Program-made: the position numbers and the translations under genes
Notes under the pieces: model-generated
What the model was told of the DNA's origin: nothing
What the model saw: only the letters and a program-made list of their open reading frames with translations
Databases searched by the model: none
Part shown: piece by piece, positions 18,247 through 28,545 of the stretch
How positions within the stretch are numbered: position 1 is the stretch's first letter
How the letters are laid out: each line of letters starts with the position of its first letter
Assembly: GCA_034769895.1 (NCBI GenBank)
Contig: CM068367.1
Location: forward strand, 1,311,829,046 to 1,311,893,045
Direction of reading: 5' to 3'
DNA: 64,000 bases
DNA from: Magicicada septendecula
Lineage: Eukaryota > Arthropoda > Insecta > Hemiptera > Cicadidae

Positions 18247-19140
18247 ATGTCCGAGAATACAGAAAAAAGTAGTATAGTAAATTCAATTATGAGTGAAAGT
18301 GGCCTTGAGTCGCAATCGTTTGATGAAAGTGGTATGTTGAGGGGGGAGACGGGTACTGTTACAGAAACAGCTGTCGGCAGTGATGTAATAGTTCATTCCA
18401 CTCCGTTTGCAACTCGAGCACAACCAAGCGAAACAGATGTTGATTCGGGGATTCAGTTGACCCCCGTTTCAACTAATAAAAGTAAACAATCAGAGGAACT
18501 AGATATAATGAGTTTTTTACGAAAAATGGACAACAAATTTGACATGCAGAATAATGAATTAAATAAGCGTCTTGATAGAAATGACGAGAAACTTGAGATT
18601 TTAAGTAACGAATTCAAAGAACAGAAAATAAAATGCGAACAGCAGAATATTAAAAATGATATTATTTTTAATGAAATTAAAGAACAGAATATTCAGTTTC
18701 AGCAGAATATTAATATGCAATTTGATAATTTGAGTAGTGTATTAGGCAAACATATTGATGAATGTTGTGAAAGTATGAAATTACACCTGTCAGAGTCATT
18801 AACTGAGCAATTAGAGTGCCGTGTTTCTGATATTACCAATAATATAACTAATAAAGTAGAGAAACAGATCACGGAACAATATAGTGTCATAAATACAATT
18901 GTTGAGAATCAAATAAGTGAGTGTAAAACCAATACTGAATGTAAGGTTGGTTATGCTATGAGCCAGATTGAAAATAATAATAGTAAAATAAGAGAAATAG
19001 AGCATAATTATAAGATTGAATTTAAGACCATACATGATACAATAAGTGACCTTGAATCTGATAGTAACCTTAAGTTAATGAATGTTAAAAATGAATTGAG
19101 CAAGGCCATCAGCCAACAAGTTAACACTGTTACCGAGTGA
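18247..19140 (+). CDS. el3 ORF1: Gag N-terminal coiled-coil protein
   Basis: 297 residues. Residues 1-80 are Ser/Thr/Glu-rich and probably disordered, with HSTPFAT and IQLTPVST; residues about 85-290 are a long charged helix rich in Asn/Gln/Glu/Lys and likely to form coiled coils. El2 (11831) and el4 (63380) have the same layout. The TGA at 19138-19140 is in the same frame as the next ORF (ATG 19147), separated only by two codons. So the two may be one Gag split by a nonsense change, a readthrough pair, or a stop-restart pair. Confidence 0.7.
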   Translation: MSENTEKSSIVNSIMSESGLESQSFDESGMLRGETGTVTETAVGSDVIVHSTPFATRAQPSETDVDSGIQLTPVSTNKSKQSEELDIMSFLRKMDNKFDMQNNELNKRLDRNDEKLEILSNEFKEQKIKCEQQNIKNDIIFNEIKEQNIQFQQNINMQFDNLSSVLGKHIDECCESMKLHLSESLTEQLECRVSDITNNITNKVEKQITEQYSVINTIVENQISECKTNTECKVGYAMSQIENNNSKIREIEHNYKIEFKTIHDTISDLESDSNLKLMNVKNELSKAISQQVNTVTE

Positions 19141-19146
19141 GTAATT

Positions 19147-19971
19147 ATGACTCGTGATGTAAGCAGTGAAGTTGAGTTAGAGATATTCAGTTGTGATAAC
19201 AAAAAAGTACACCCTATGCAGTTCATAAGCAGAGTGAGAGAATTCAATAAGTTCAGTACTAATAACTGGGAAGTCCAATTATTAAAAATTTTTAAATTCT
19301 TTAAAGGTAGTTCGGAGATATGGGCCGAAGTACATAAAACGGAATGGGAATGTTTTGAAAGTTTTGAGTCTGCATTTATAAATAAATATTGGTCTGAAGA
19401 AGACCAAGAAGTGTTACGAAGTAGGATTATGGGAACCGGGAATTTTGGGGGGCCCAATAATCATATAACAGGGTATGTGATGAGAATATTTAACGAGGCG
19501 AAATACTTAGAGCCGCCATTGCCATTTAGATCCTTTGTGAGGCATATCAGCAAGCATTTGCCAAGGGAAGTGCAGATAACACTTATGACACGGGAGGTAG
19601 CGAATATTGGCGAGCTAGAAAATATTTTAGATGTGTTTCAGAATATCCGGGACCAAGAATTGAGTCGCCGTCAGAACCAGCAGACTGGAAATAATGGAGG
19701 TAATCAGGGACCGCCGAGGGGACCTACAAATGGACCGGCCTACCCTAGACGAGAACAAAATAATCGAGGACCCATGTGGACTTGTACAGCGTGTTCACAG
19801 GAGAATTATGCCTCACAGAATTTTTGTTTTAGATGCAGGAGAGAGAGACCGGGGCAGCGACAGGGTCCACAACCCGCACAGAACCAGCATGCATACCAAC
19901 GAAGGGGAGAGGGCCAAGGAGGAGCGCCGAGAGGCCACGCTCATGAACAGCGAGGAAACCAGCACGAATGA
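19147..19971 (+). CDS. gag: el3 Gag capsid with RanBP2-type zinc finger
   Basis: 274 residues. The N-terminal two thirds resembles a Ty3/Gypsy retrotransposon capsid: helical, with WEVQLLKIFKFFKGSSEIWA, a tryptophan-containing ESAFINKYWSEEDQ step, and LPREVQITLMTRE. The C-terminal third is Gly/Pro/Arg/Gln-rich and RNA-binding in character. It contains MWTCTACSQENYASQNFCFR followed by C: the pattern W-x-C-x2-C-x3-N-x6-C-x2-C of RanBP2-type zinc fingers, not the CCHC knuckle usual in nucleocapsids. The ORF ends in an ATGA overlap with the protease ORF (ATG at 19968, -1 frame), suggesting frameshift or termination-reinitiation. Confidence 0.8.
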   Translation: MTRDVSSEVELEIFSCDNKKVHPMQFISRVREFNKFSTNNWEVQLLKIFKFFKGSSEIWAEVHKTEWECFESFESAFINKYWSEEDQEVLRSRIMGTGNFGGPNNHITGYVMRIFNEAKYLEPPLPFRSFVRHISKHLPREVQITLMTREVANIGELENILDVFQNIRDQELSRRQNQQTGNNGGNQGPPRGPTNGPAYPRREQNNRGPMWTCTACSQENYASQNFCFRCRRERPGQRQGPQPAQNQHAYQRRGEGQGGAPRGHAHEQRGNQHE

Positions 19972-20900
19972 GTATACAACCCTGCATCTGCGAGCACCTC
20001 TGCGGGAAACTAAGAGGGACAATGGAACACCGGACCCGACCGTTGTCGCCGGAAGTTTCTGGGGTCCAAATGGATGATAGATACCGAAACAATGTGGTGA
20101 TTACAGATTTATCGGAGGAATTATTGGAGGAGGAAGACTTCGAAGCAGTGAGACGGGAGAATGGGCTGACTGAGGTGAAAATCAACATAGAAGGTAAGGA
20201 GATTAAAACTCTAATCGATACAGGTAGTGAAATCTCTGTTATTTCTGAACATGTACTAGATGAATTAAGAGAAATAAATAAAAATATTCCATCGTTACCA
20301 GTAGCTGGTGTGACGATTGTAGGTATTACGGGAGTTAGAAGTAAGAGAGTCACGAAACAAGTACATTTAAACATGATAATTAACGGGGTAGGGTATGATA
20401 ATACATTTCTAGTTGTACGGGGACTAAATCTTGAGGTTATACTGGGAAATGACTTTTTAATTAAAAACAAGGCGGTGATTGATTTTCATAAACGGGTGTT
20501 AGTATTGCACAATGAGGCAGAATCAGTTCGAGTTAATTTTGAGCGGGTGTTAGATGCGGTAAGAATTTCGGGGGTGAGGGTGATACATAATCGGGCTAAT
20601 AAACAAGAAATGGAAGTTAGTATGAATGTATGCAGTGAGAGTAAGATAGAGTATGAGGAGAATGTGGATCACTTATGGAATGAAAGAGCACTGAAATTTT
20701 GTAGTGAGGGTGGCGTGATAGGGAGTTCTCAACGTGCATCATTGTGGCGGGTAGTAGAGAATTTTAGAGAAGTGTTTGCCGATGTACCAGGGAGGGCAAG
20801 AAACTATGAATGCGAGTTAAAGGTAAGGGAACACGCACCCTATGTGCAAAGAAGTTATCCGGTGCCAATGCGAAGAGAAGAGCGGTTCAGCTTGAGTTAG
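19968..20900 (+). pseudogene. pol: el3 Pol part 1: aspartic protease to RT start, cut by frameshift
   Basis: Retropepsin-like protease: LIDTGSEISVIS (about residue 82; catalytic Asp in DTG) and VILGNDFLIK (about residue 165), then the linker LWNERALKF and the RT entry ECELKVREHAPYVQRSYPVP. By comparison with el1, one base is missing near 20866-20870, so this frame ends soon after at 20900 while the RT continues in another frame. The protease itself looks intact and would release Gag and Pol products. Confidence 0.85.
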
Positions 20901-22198
20901 AGAAAATGTTAGAGGGAGATATAATTGAGAGATCTGTGTCACCATATTCTAACCCCTTAGTTGTTGTGATTAAAAAAGATGGTAGAGTTAGGTTATGTTT
21001 GGATGCCCGCAAAATCAATCAAATAATTATTCCAGACAGGGAGTCACCCGAAGCTATTGAAGAAATATTTCAGAAATTTAGCGGCGTACAATATATGACC
21101 TCTTTAGACCTAACCGCCGGGTACTGGCAAGTTCCATTAGCAGCAAATAGTAGAAAATATACAGCCTTTTTATTCAATGGAAAGAATTATCAATTTAAGC
21201 GTTTACCGTTTGGGCTGAACACCAGTGTAGCCAGCTTTATTAAGTGTCTTGACGAAATTTTGCAACCACACAACTTAGATTTTTTAACTATTTATGTTGA
21301 TGATATTTTAATAGCATCCAGAACATTTGAAGAGCATGTAGAGCATTTGGAATATGTTTTGGAGAAGTTATATCAGGGAGGTTTGACAGTGAATTGGGAC
21401 AAATCAAAATTTTTGCAAACTGAGATACATTTTTTAGGTTTCATCATAACACCTACAGGAATACGTGCCAATCCGGATAAAGTAGAATCCATCCTAACAT
21501 TCCCGGAGCCTAAAAATATAAAACAATTGCAAAGTTTTCTTGGTCTTTGTAATTTTTACAGGAAGTTCCAGCGGAATTACGCCCAGACGACGGCCCGACT
21601 CAGCGCAGTGCTGCAAAAGAATAAACAATGGAGATGGGGCGATAACGAAAAAGCGGCGTTTAATGACATCAAAATTAAGTTCGCAGACATGATACTAATG
21701 AATCATCCTAATTTTAATGAAAAATTTTATTTACAGACAGATGCTAGTAATATCGCACTGGGAGCGGAGCTTTACCAAGAGGACGAGGCAAAAGAGCATA
21801 AAACCATCGCCTTCGCCAGCCGGACGTTGCTAGCTGCAGAGCGCAACTATACTACCACAGAGAAGGAGCTCCTCAGTATAGTGTTCGCCGTGAGGAAGTT
21901 CCGCACGTATCTGCTGGGTAACAGGACCATCATCAGGATGGACCATAAAGCGCTGTCGTTCCTCAATACTTGCAAACTCACACACAGCCGGATAACCAGG
22001 TGGGTGTTAGCTCTTCAAGAGTATAATTTTTCTTGGGAATATATCAAGGGTGTAGAAAACAGGGTGCCAGACACACTATCACAAGTAGACACAGACAGAA
22101 ATAGAACAGGTAGAGATATTAAAGAGATAGAAATTTATAGACTATCCCGGGAAGATAAACTTTTTGGGGCAGAATTAAAGGATATAAATATAATGTAA
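20868..22198 (+). pseudogene. pol: el3 Pol part 2: RT and RNase H, ended by nonsense codon
   Basis: Continues after the frameshift. RT motifs LDARKINQII, LDLTAGYWQVPL, RLPFGLNTS, YVDDILI and FLGFIIT; RNase H motifs QTDASN, TTEKELLSI and MDHKALS (el1 has RTDHKALS). It ends at TAA 22196-22198; el1 has a sense codon at that position (CAA in el1), so a single C-to-T change explains it. The same frame continues into the integrase. Confidence 0.88.
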
Positions 22199-23383
22199 AG
22201 GGCTGATGGTAAATTAAATAAGATCATTACTAGCGTAGAATCAGATGTAGATGAGTTTGGGTATAAACAATATTTTCAAGTGTTTAAAGGGAGTTTGTTT
22301 AAAAAAGTAGAGGGGAGAGAGAGGGATTGGAGGTTAGTTATACCTGAAGGGTTGATAGAGAAAATAGTGTGGGACTGTCACTTTAGATACGGGCATTTTG
22401 GGGCATGGAAGTGTGTGAATGTGTTAAAGGAATCTTGTTTATTTAAGAATATGGAGAAACGCGTCCGAAGAATACTTAGAGTTTGCGAGTTATGTCAGAA
22501 ATCCAAAGTTGTCAATTATAGGTTAGAGGGAGAACTAAATTATATTAAGGTAGAAAAGCCATTCGATTTAGTAGCGGTAGATTTGTACGGCCCATTGCCA
22601 AAGGGTAGGGGTGGAGTGATGCATATTTTTGTTGTACTTGATACTTTTTCCAAATATGTCAGGTTATATAGTGTAAAGCGAGCCACAAGTAAGGTGCTGA
22701 GCGAGAAGATCACACGCGACTACATGATCAACGTGGGAAAGCCGAAGGTGGTATTATCCGACCATGGGCCGCAGTTCATCAGCGGAAGATGGCGCCAGAC
22801 GCTCGGATGGGAAGGTATCATCCCAAAGCACACCGCAGTATATCACCCACAGTCCAACCAGGCGGAGAGAGTCATGAGGGAGCTGGGCAGAATTTTTCGA
22901 ACATACTGCCACGCCAAACATAGCGAGTGGCCACTCTATGTGCAGAAGATTGAAAACTGGCTAAACTGCACCACCCATGAGTCGACGGGGTTCACACCTT
23001 ATGAGCTAATAAGAGGAAAGCGTCCACAGAGGATTCTGGAACAATTGATTGAATATCCACCGGAAACCAACACTATTGGTAACGATGTTAAACTTAGACT
23101 AGCGAATGAGAGTTTGTTGACGAAGGGCGAGAGGAGAAAAAAGCGACATGATATGAAAGGTAAGTGGACGCAGTATGAGGTTGGACAGCTGGTATTGATA
23201 CGACGACATGACTTATCAAGTGCACAAGACAAGGAGATCAAGAAGTTTTTCTTATTGTACGAGGGGCCGTACGAGATAGTAGAAATAAAAATGAAAAATT
23301 CGTATGTATTACAGAATAGAGAAACCAGGGAGATAGTGGGTACGCACAACGCTACAAATTTGAAATTATTTTGGTCAGCATAA
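22199..23383 (+). pseudogene. pol: el3 Pol part 3: integrase
   Basis: In frame with part 2 after the stop. Zinc finger HFRYGHFG to CELCQ; catalytic D, D, E in VAVDLYG, LSDHGPQF and NQAERVM, about 34 residues between the last two; GPY segment YEGPYEIVEIK near the C-terminus. First internal ATG at 22280. Intact in itself but separated from the RT by the nonsense codon. Confidence 0.88.
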
Positions 23384-23439
23384 GTATTTTGTTACACTGT
23401 AAAGATATGAATGTTATTTAATTATTTTTTTGTTTCTAG

Positions 23440-23626
23440 AAGGGATCCTCCCCCATTTTCGGGTGGCCACGATCTTACCAGTCCTGGCCGTGGAATTCGG
23501 AACTCGGAGGCGGGCCATGGTTGGCAGGATCTTCCTTCGGGCAGTGAAAACAACGATGGTCCGGCTCCACCAAAATTGGTACAAAATAGAAATTTAACCA
23601 CATTTTTGAACGGGGAGGGGGACCCC
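23440..23626 (+). ncRNA. Post-pol structured RNA domain A of el3
   Basis: Starts right after a TTTCTAG acceptor-like site. Outer stem CCTCCCC (23447-23453) with GGGGAGG (23612-23618). Second stem TGGCCA (23464-23469) with TGGCCG (23485-23490), where el1 has CGGTCA with TGGCCG: two changes that each keep pairing (C-G to U-G, U-G to C-G). The rest is nearly identical to el1. Confidence 0.6.
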
Positions 23627-24531
23627 AAACAGGTACGTGACGAATTAAATTTTTATACACTCTGGGTACAGCAATTTTGATGTACCTGTCACGTACCCGC
23701 AATGCCTTAGAGTGTTTACATATAACGGAGACTACACCTACATACAAGGCAATGCAATCACAAACAAAATTTTAGTCTCATTGGTAGAATAAAGTTTACC
23801 CATGAGAGCAGTTACAGATTAATTTTTAAAAAATGGATTTTGCTGGGAGGTAGATTTGGAGGCAGGATAGACAGCGGGTTGGATAAATGGAAGGGGAGAC
23901 GGTGTAGTTTGGTTTAGGGGGGACGTGAATTCACGTAGTGGATCTATCTTATCTCCAACTTTACCTCGTAGCAAAACCCCATTTTCGGGCGACCACAGAT
24001 TCACCATCAATGATAGTAAGAATAGACGGCCTCCAATGTAAATAGAATTTTGAAAAAAAAAAAAAAAAAATTTTGGAGGTGTATAATTTTAAATTTAAAT
24101 AAATTTTAGAATTAAGTGACCAAATATAATTGTCAAGTTTTAGTATCAGTGAGTATGGGAACATTTTGAAAAGATGTGTAACAAAATAAAAACTTATCAA
24201 TACAAGATGTGGGGATAATTTTGGGGGGTAGTTTGGTGCTCAATGAAGTGATAATAACAATGGAGTGTGGAACTGCAAATGTAGAAGGATTAGTTTCATT
24301 TGTTAATTAATTAGTTAGTTATTAAGTGGCTATTGAGGGGGTGGCCTGTGCTCTCTTAGATAGCGAAATGGGTTGGGGGTAACAGTGAGTGTTACCTCCA
24401 TCGGAGGCCAAACTGGCGATAAATGTGCGGCACACCTTATCCGTGTAAAGAAAAAAATTTTACACACCTTACTAAATGACCGTGTCGCACATAATAGTAT
24501 TGATGTATAACAGGCAGTGAAATGAAAGTTT
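23627..24531 (+). other. el3 post-pol spacer with a truncated motif copy
   Basis: No gene. 23975-24020 carries CCCCATTTTCGGGCGACCAC...TTCACCATC, a third, shortened copy of the domain A/B signature followed by CGGCCTCCAATGTAAATAG, which also occurs (as CAGCCTCCTATGTAAATAG) in el1 near 3545. About 24195-24275 matches el1 3770-3840 closely. Confidence 0.5.
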
Positions 24532-24690
24532 AGATTTCCTCGACTTTTCGGGCGGTTACTGTCTTACCAGCACTAACCGTGGTTTTGGCTAGCGGCCAGC
24601 TATGGTCATACCAAGTCCCTTGACCATAGCTGACTTGAAATTGGTATATATTTGAAATTCATTGGGGGGTGACATTAGAGGAAATCTCCG
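24532..24690 (+). ncRNA. Post-pol structured RNA domain B of el3
   Basis: Closing stem AGATTTCCTC (24532-24541) with GAGGAAATCT (24678-24687), ten pairs. Second stem CGGTTA (24553-24558) with TAACCG (24574-24579). Third stem AGCTATGGTCA (24598-24608) with TGACCATAGCT (24621-24631). Compared with el1, most pairs of the closing stem differ yet all remain paired. Confidence 0.72.
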
Positions 24691-24950
24691 GTACTATGGA
24701 ACAGCGGCTGCCACTCTGCCCGATTTGGGGTAGCATAGACAGGTGGCAGATCCGTTTTAAGGGTGTATGATTATAGAACAAGAACATGTTGATGTTCACT
24801 ACTTTAAAACTTAATAGCGGAAGCAGAGACACGGAGAGGTAAAACCCTGCTCCAAAATATACAGTCTCTGTGGAAGCGAATGGGCGCCACAGTCCACCAT
24901 AATCTGAAATAGTGTGTGTGGCTGGGAGGTGACGCAAAGGAGTCACGAAT
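24691..24950 (+). ncRNA. Conserved structured RNA domain C of el3
   Basis: Stems CTGCCAC (24708-24714) with GTGGCAG (24743-24749); CTGCCC (24716-24721) with GGGTAG (24728-24733); CAGAGAC (24824-24830) with GTCTCTG (24864-24870); GTGAC (24929-24933) with GTCAC (24942-24946). Single-stranded parts such as ACTTAATAGCGGAAG, GGTAAAACCCTGCTCCAAAA and AATAGTGTGTGTGGCTGGGA are the same as in el1. Confidence 0.7.
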
Positions 24951-25439
24951 TTAAAATTTTATGACATAAAAGTTTTTGCTTATTCAAGGTTAATCCAATC
25001 AAAAATGCTTGTGCTCTGTCCACATAATTATATGATCAGACTCGTAATATAAGGTTCATACTATAATTTTAAAGGTATCATTTTATTGTTGTGTGTTAGA
25101 TATAGTTGTTGATAAAATGTATTTTCATTATGTGTGTATTTTTTTTCTAAGCCAATAATTAGACGCCTGGCAGGCAATCAACATAATAGAAGTAAGTGTT
25201 GATAATGTATTACATGTAATTGTTCAATTTTGAAAGGTATTCATGGTGTTTTAATTATGTCAGGATATCAGCTGATCAGCAATAACATGTCACTGGTGTG
25301 TTAGTTATAAATGTTTTAAGTAATTGATGTTCAATGTAATGTTTGATGTATTACCGATGTTTGGAAGTAATGATAAAAATAGTTTGCTACAATGAGAAAT
25401 AGAGTAACGATTTGTGAAATCTAATAAAAGATAGTTTTT
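24951..25439 (+). other. el3 post-pol AT-rich spacer
   Basis: AT-rich; no gene or conserved structure recognised. Confidence 0.45.
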
Positions 25440-26000
25440 TGGGTGATAAATATTTTGTGGGGCATATAGATCTGTCCTAATTGAATACAAAGTTGAATTT
25501 TAAATAGTAGAGATGAATATGATTGTTTTAATGTAACAGAATCTTGAGAAATATTGATGTTGACACGGTAGTTGTGGAGAATAATGGTAGAGTTCTGAGT
25601 GATATATATTTATGTTTATGATTAATAATATTATTTTGTTGTATTTGTAGTGAGGCAATGAGATTGAGATTTTTGGGGATGGCAATTTTGTATTAGGGGG
25701 TAGTGTCATGTAAGAGTTCACAACAAAATATGTTGGGACGGGAATTGGTATCGATTTTAGTAAGTAGGGGCCGCCTTAGGTAGAATCCGGGCCGCCAAAT
25801 AAGGGAATTGAGTTTTTTGGGGGCGGGGAAACACTTATCCTATGTACAAAGGGATAGAGTATATTTTTTTTTATATGTAGAGAAGGTGGCGTTTGGAGTT
25901 AAATGATAAGTTGGGATTTAGAGTGTTTTGGGATAGATATTTTGGTAGAGATGGGTGTCATGCTAATTGAAGTTGATGAATATTAGAGTTAAAGGAAGAG
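25440..26000 (+). pseudogene. Decayed second copy of the protease-RT linker and RT start, el3
   Basis: Parallels el1 4640-5320 block by block (GTGGGGCATATAGATCTGTCC, TGAGATTGAGATTTTTGGGG, GGGGCCGCCTTAGGTA, ACTTATCCTATGTACAAAGG). Both resemble the real pol near 20515-20960. No open frame. Confidence 0.5.
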
Positions 26001-26940
26001 AGTTTATATATGTATACAGGTCTAATACAGTAAAGGAGAATAAATAATTTACATCAACCACCGTAGATTAAAGTAGGATTGTTGAATAAAAAGAGAAAAA
26101 TTTATGATAAAGAATATAAAATTTTTATTTTTTCGAAACCAGTGACAGAATTTTAATAGAATTGAAAATAATGTAAAGTCAAGAATTGTTTATTTCAAAT
26201 AATTTAAATGTCAACTTGATTATTATATGAATATTTTGTTTGTTTTAAATATTCTGTTTTGTTATGTTTTGTATTTCAAGGTAGGATATTACAGATGTTC
26301 AGTGTACTTTCAGAAAGCATACATAACATATGTAGGTCAAGGGTTTGGAACTTGACCTAGTTTCGATCAGCTGATGAGGTCATACACCTACTACGTTTGT
26401 ATAGTAGGAAACCAATTTTAATTTGCTTGTTTAATTAATTCAAACCAATATTTGAATAATTTTAACAAATATGTTATTTAATAAGTAAATTTAATAAATA
26501 TTTAATGAATAAATTAAAATTTTTTTTTAATTTTAAAATTTTTGAAAATTTTAATTTTCTTGAAAAAAAAAAAAGAAAAAAAATTTTTTTTTTTATTTTT
26601 CGCCTGCCAGCATATGAATATTTTAGATGTGTCTTTTATTATGTGTGCATTAACCATGTTTATTTTATTGTATTGCATTGTATTGGTAGACTATAAGTGG
26701 TTCTCATGTTAGAGTAAGGATGTGTTTATATTATTAGAAATGTCTAGGTTGTCATTTGAAACAAAAATTAGAAAAACCAGGAAGAGACTTAAAAAAAAAA
26801 AAAAAAAAAAAAAAAAATTTATCAAATCTTTTTTTGATAAAAGATTATTTTTTTTGAATTTTGAATTTTTTAAATTTATAATAAATTTTAAAAGAATTTT
26901 TTTATTGTACTACGTGTATGTCAATATGAAATGTGAGTGT
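26001..26940 (+). other. el3 AT-rich spacer with homopolymer runs
   Basis: Poly-A/poly-T runs at 26560-26600 and 26790-26817; ATG-led reading frames here are homopolymer artefacts. CATACATAACATATGTAGGTCAAGGGTTTGGAACTTGACCTA near 26320-26360 holds a small inverted pair (TAGGTCAAG/CTTGACCTA). Confidence 0.5.
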
Positions 26941-27289
26941 GTGCGAGCCCAGTATCTGCTAAAAAGAGCCCAGCTTGCAAAAAGGGGATCCATATCGGTT
27001 GAGGATCTGGCATAATCGGAGCCAGGGATTGAGGATTTTGGGGGGTAGCATGTTAAAAGGCGAGGTGCGCTGTGGTGCGAGTCTGCTCGATTTCTCGGTG
27101 TTGGGATCTCTTACGGAGAAGTCCAGTGATCTCGTTCAGATGAGTCCATAGTCGCTGAGCCAGGGGGGTTGTGTACCCATGCAAACTAAGAACCAGGGGG
27201 TTGTTGGCACCAGTTCCTCACCGGTCCTTTTCGGGGTTATCGATGAGATTTCTTCTGTCATGACAGCAGAATTCTCATCGAGGGGGTAT
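26941..27289 (+). promoter_or_regulatory. el3 3' block, terminal hairpin and polypurine tract
   Basis: 26950-27170 is a diverged counterpart of el1 5616-5900 (shared GGTGTTGGGATCTC and GAGAAGTCCAGT). Hairpin CGATGAGA (27241-27248) with TCTCATCG (27273-27280), inner CTGTC/GACAG. Polypurine tract GAGGGGGTAT ends at 27289, and the LTR starts at 27290. Confidence 0.65.
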
Positions 27290-28540
27290 TGTAGCGGGTC
27301 ATTTTTGGGTATTTTTTATTTTAACCGTATAGGGCATTTATATATATGGTTACTTATTTCGTTTTCGGGCGGGTTTGGATAAAATATTGTAAAACAGTAT
27401 TATTGTGCAACGTATTTGTCCGTGTAACAGAACAGTGTTAAGCAACCGTTTGAAACAAAGGCAGAGACGCAGTTTGTTGTCGAGGAATGCGGCAAAGAAT
27501 TCGCGCCACCCTAAAAATTCGCAGAACTCTGTACGTGTGTGGTAATGCACACACGCCACGACTCGAGCATGGGCGCCTACCCAAGCGATGGTAAAAAACC
27601 AAGATGGCTAGAGAGGATGATATTCATCGCCTTCTCCAAGACGTTCCAGAAAGGCTGTTTAAGTCCCACCCACTTTAATGACGTCCGCCAATGCCTAGAT
27701 GAGATCACGTACAATGTTAACCAAAAAACCTACATACATCGCATAGGACTAAGCTACAGTGACGGAAGATACGATCATGAGGCATTGGAGTTTCCGCCCT
27801 GCCTGAGTGTTTTGGAGGGAGGCATGTTGGTAACGCTCCCCCCAGTCGACTAACAACCTACGCCACGCGTGGCTGCCAGCAGTGTTGTGCCCGGGCAAAA
27901 TTTCCGTATTTCTTCTTAAGTCGGCCGACAAAATAACTATGTGAGTTAAAAAAAAACATATACAACAGTGCCTATGGTGACGATGAATACCTATTGATCG
28001 TGATTAAATGTTACACGCTTGAAAAAATCCGGAGAATGAAAGACTTTGGTAAACGCAAAACGTGGTCGGGTAATACGGCGCAACACACGTAATGTTACAC
28101 ACTAACGACTTATAGCGTTAATTTTACATAACAAGGGGGTGTTTTTATATGAGTTTTTATATGAGGGGTTTTTAGAATGTGAGTAGTGCGTGTGCAGGCT
28201 GGGCTATTTTAAAATACGTAAGTAGTAGAAGTTAAGTATAGTACGTAAGCCGTAGGAGTTACACAATTTCTAAAACATGTAAACCTATAAATATGAAATT
28301 GGAAGTTTTACAAATGGAAAACTTATGAAGTCAATATTTCTGATTAATAAACAACAATAATTTCTCTTCCAAAAAATTGAGGGTTTCTTTCAAAACCTTA
28401 GTTCGTTTTATGTACTGTCAGAGTTCGCCGAACGAAATGGGTGTACCTCCACTACTCGATCCGGCCAGATCATCGATAAAAGGTAAGTGTGAAATTGAAT
28501 TTGAATAAAATATAACAGATTACATAAGAAAAGAAGTTAC
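27290..28540 (+). repeat. 3' LTR of el3
   Basis: 1251 bp, about 99.7% identical to the 5' LTR by eye. Carries a second copy of the 104-codon U3 ORF (27539-27853). Confidence 0.92.
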
Positions 28541-28545
28541 AATAT

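Larger units (their letters stand above)
16816..28545 (+). mobile_element. el3: full-length, very young Ty3/Gypsy LTR retrotransposon
   Basis: 5-bp TSD AATAT (16816-16820, 28541-28545). Both LTRs are exactly 1251 bp with only about four differences by eye, so insertion was recent. Gene order: ORF1 (coiled coil), Gag with zinc finger, protease, RT, RNase H, integrase, then a 3.9-kb post-pol noncoding region with structured RNA domains, terminal hairpin and polypurine tract. Despite its youth, pol has a one-base deletion and a nonsense codon. Either the source copy was already broken and moved in trans, or both lesions arose quickly. Confidence 0.93.
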
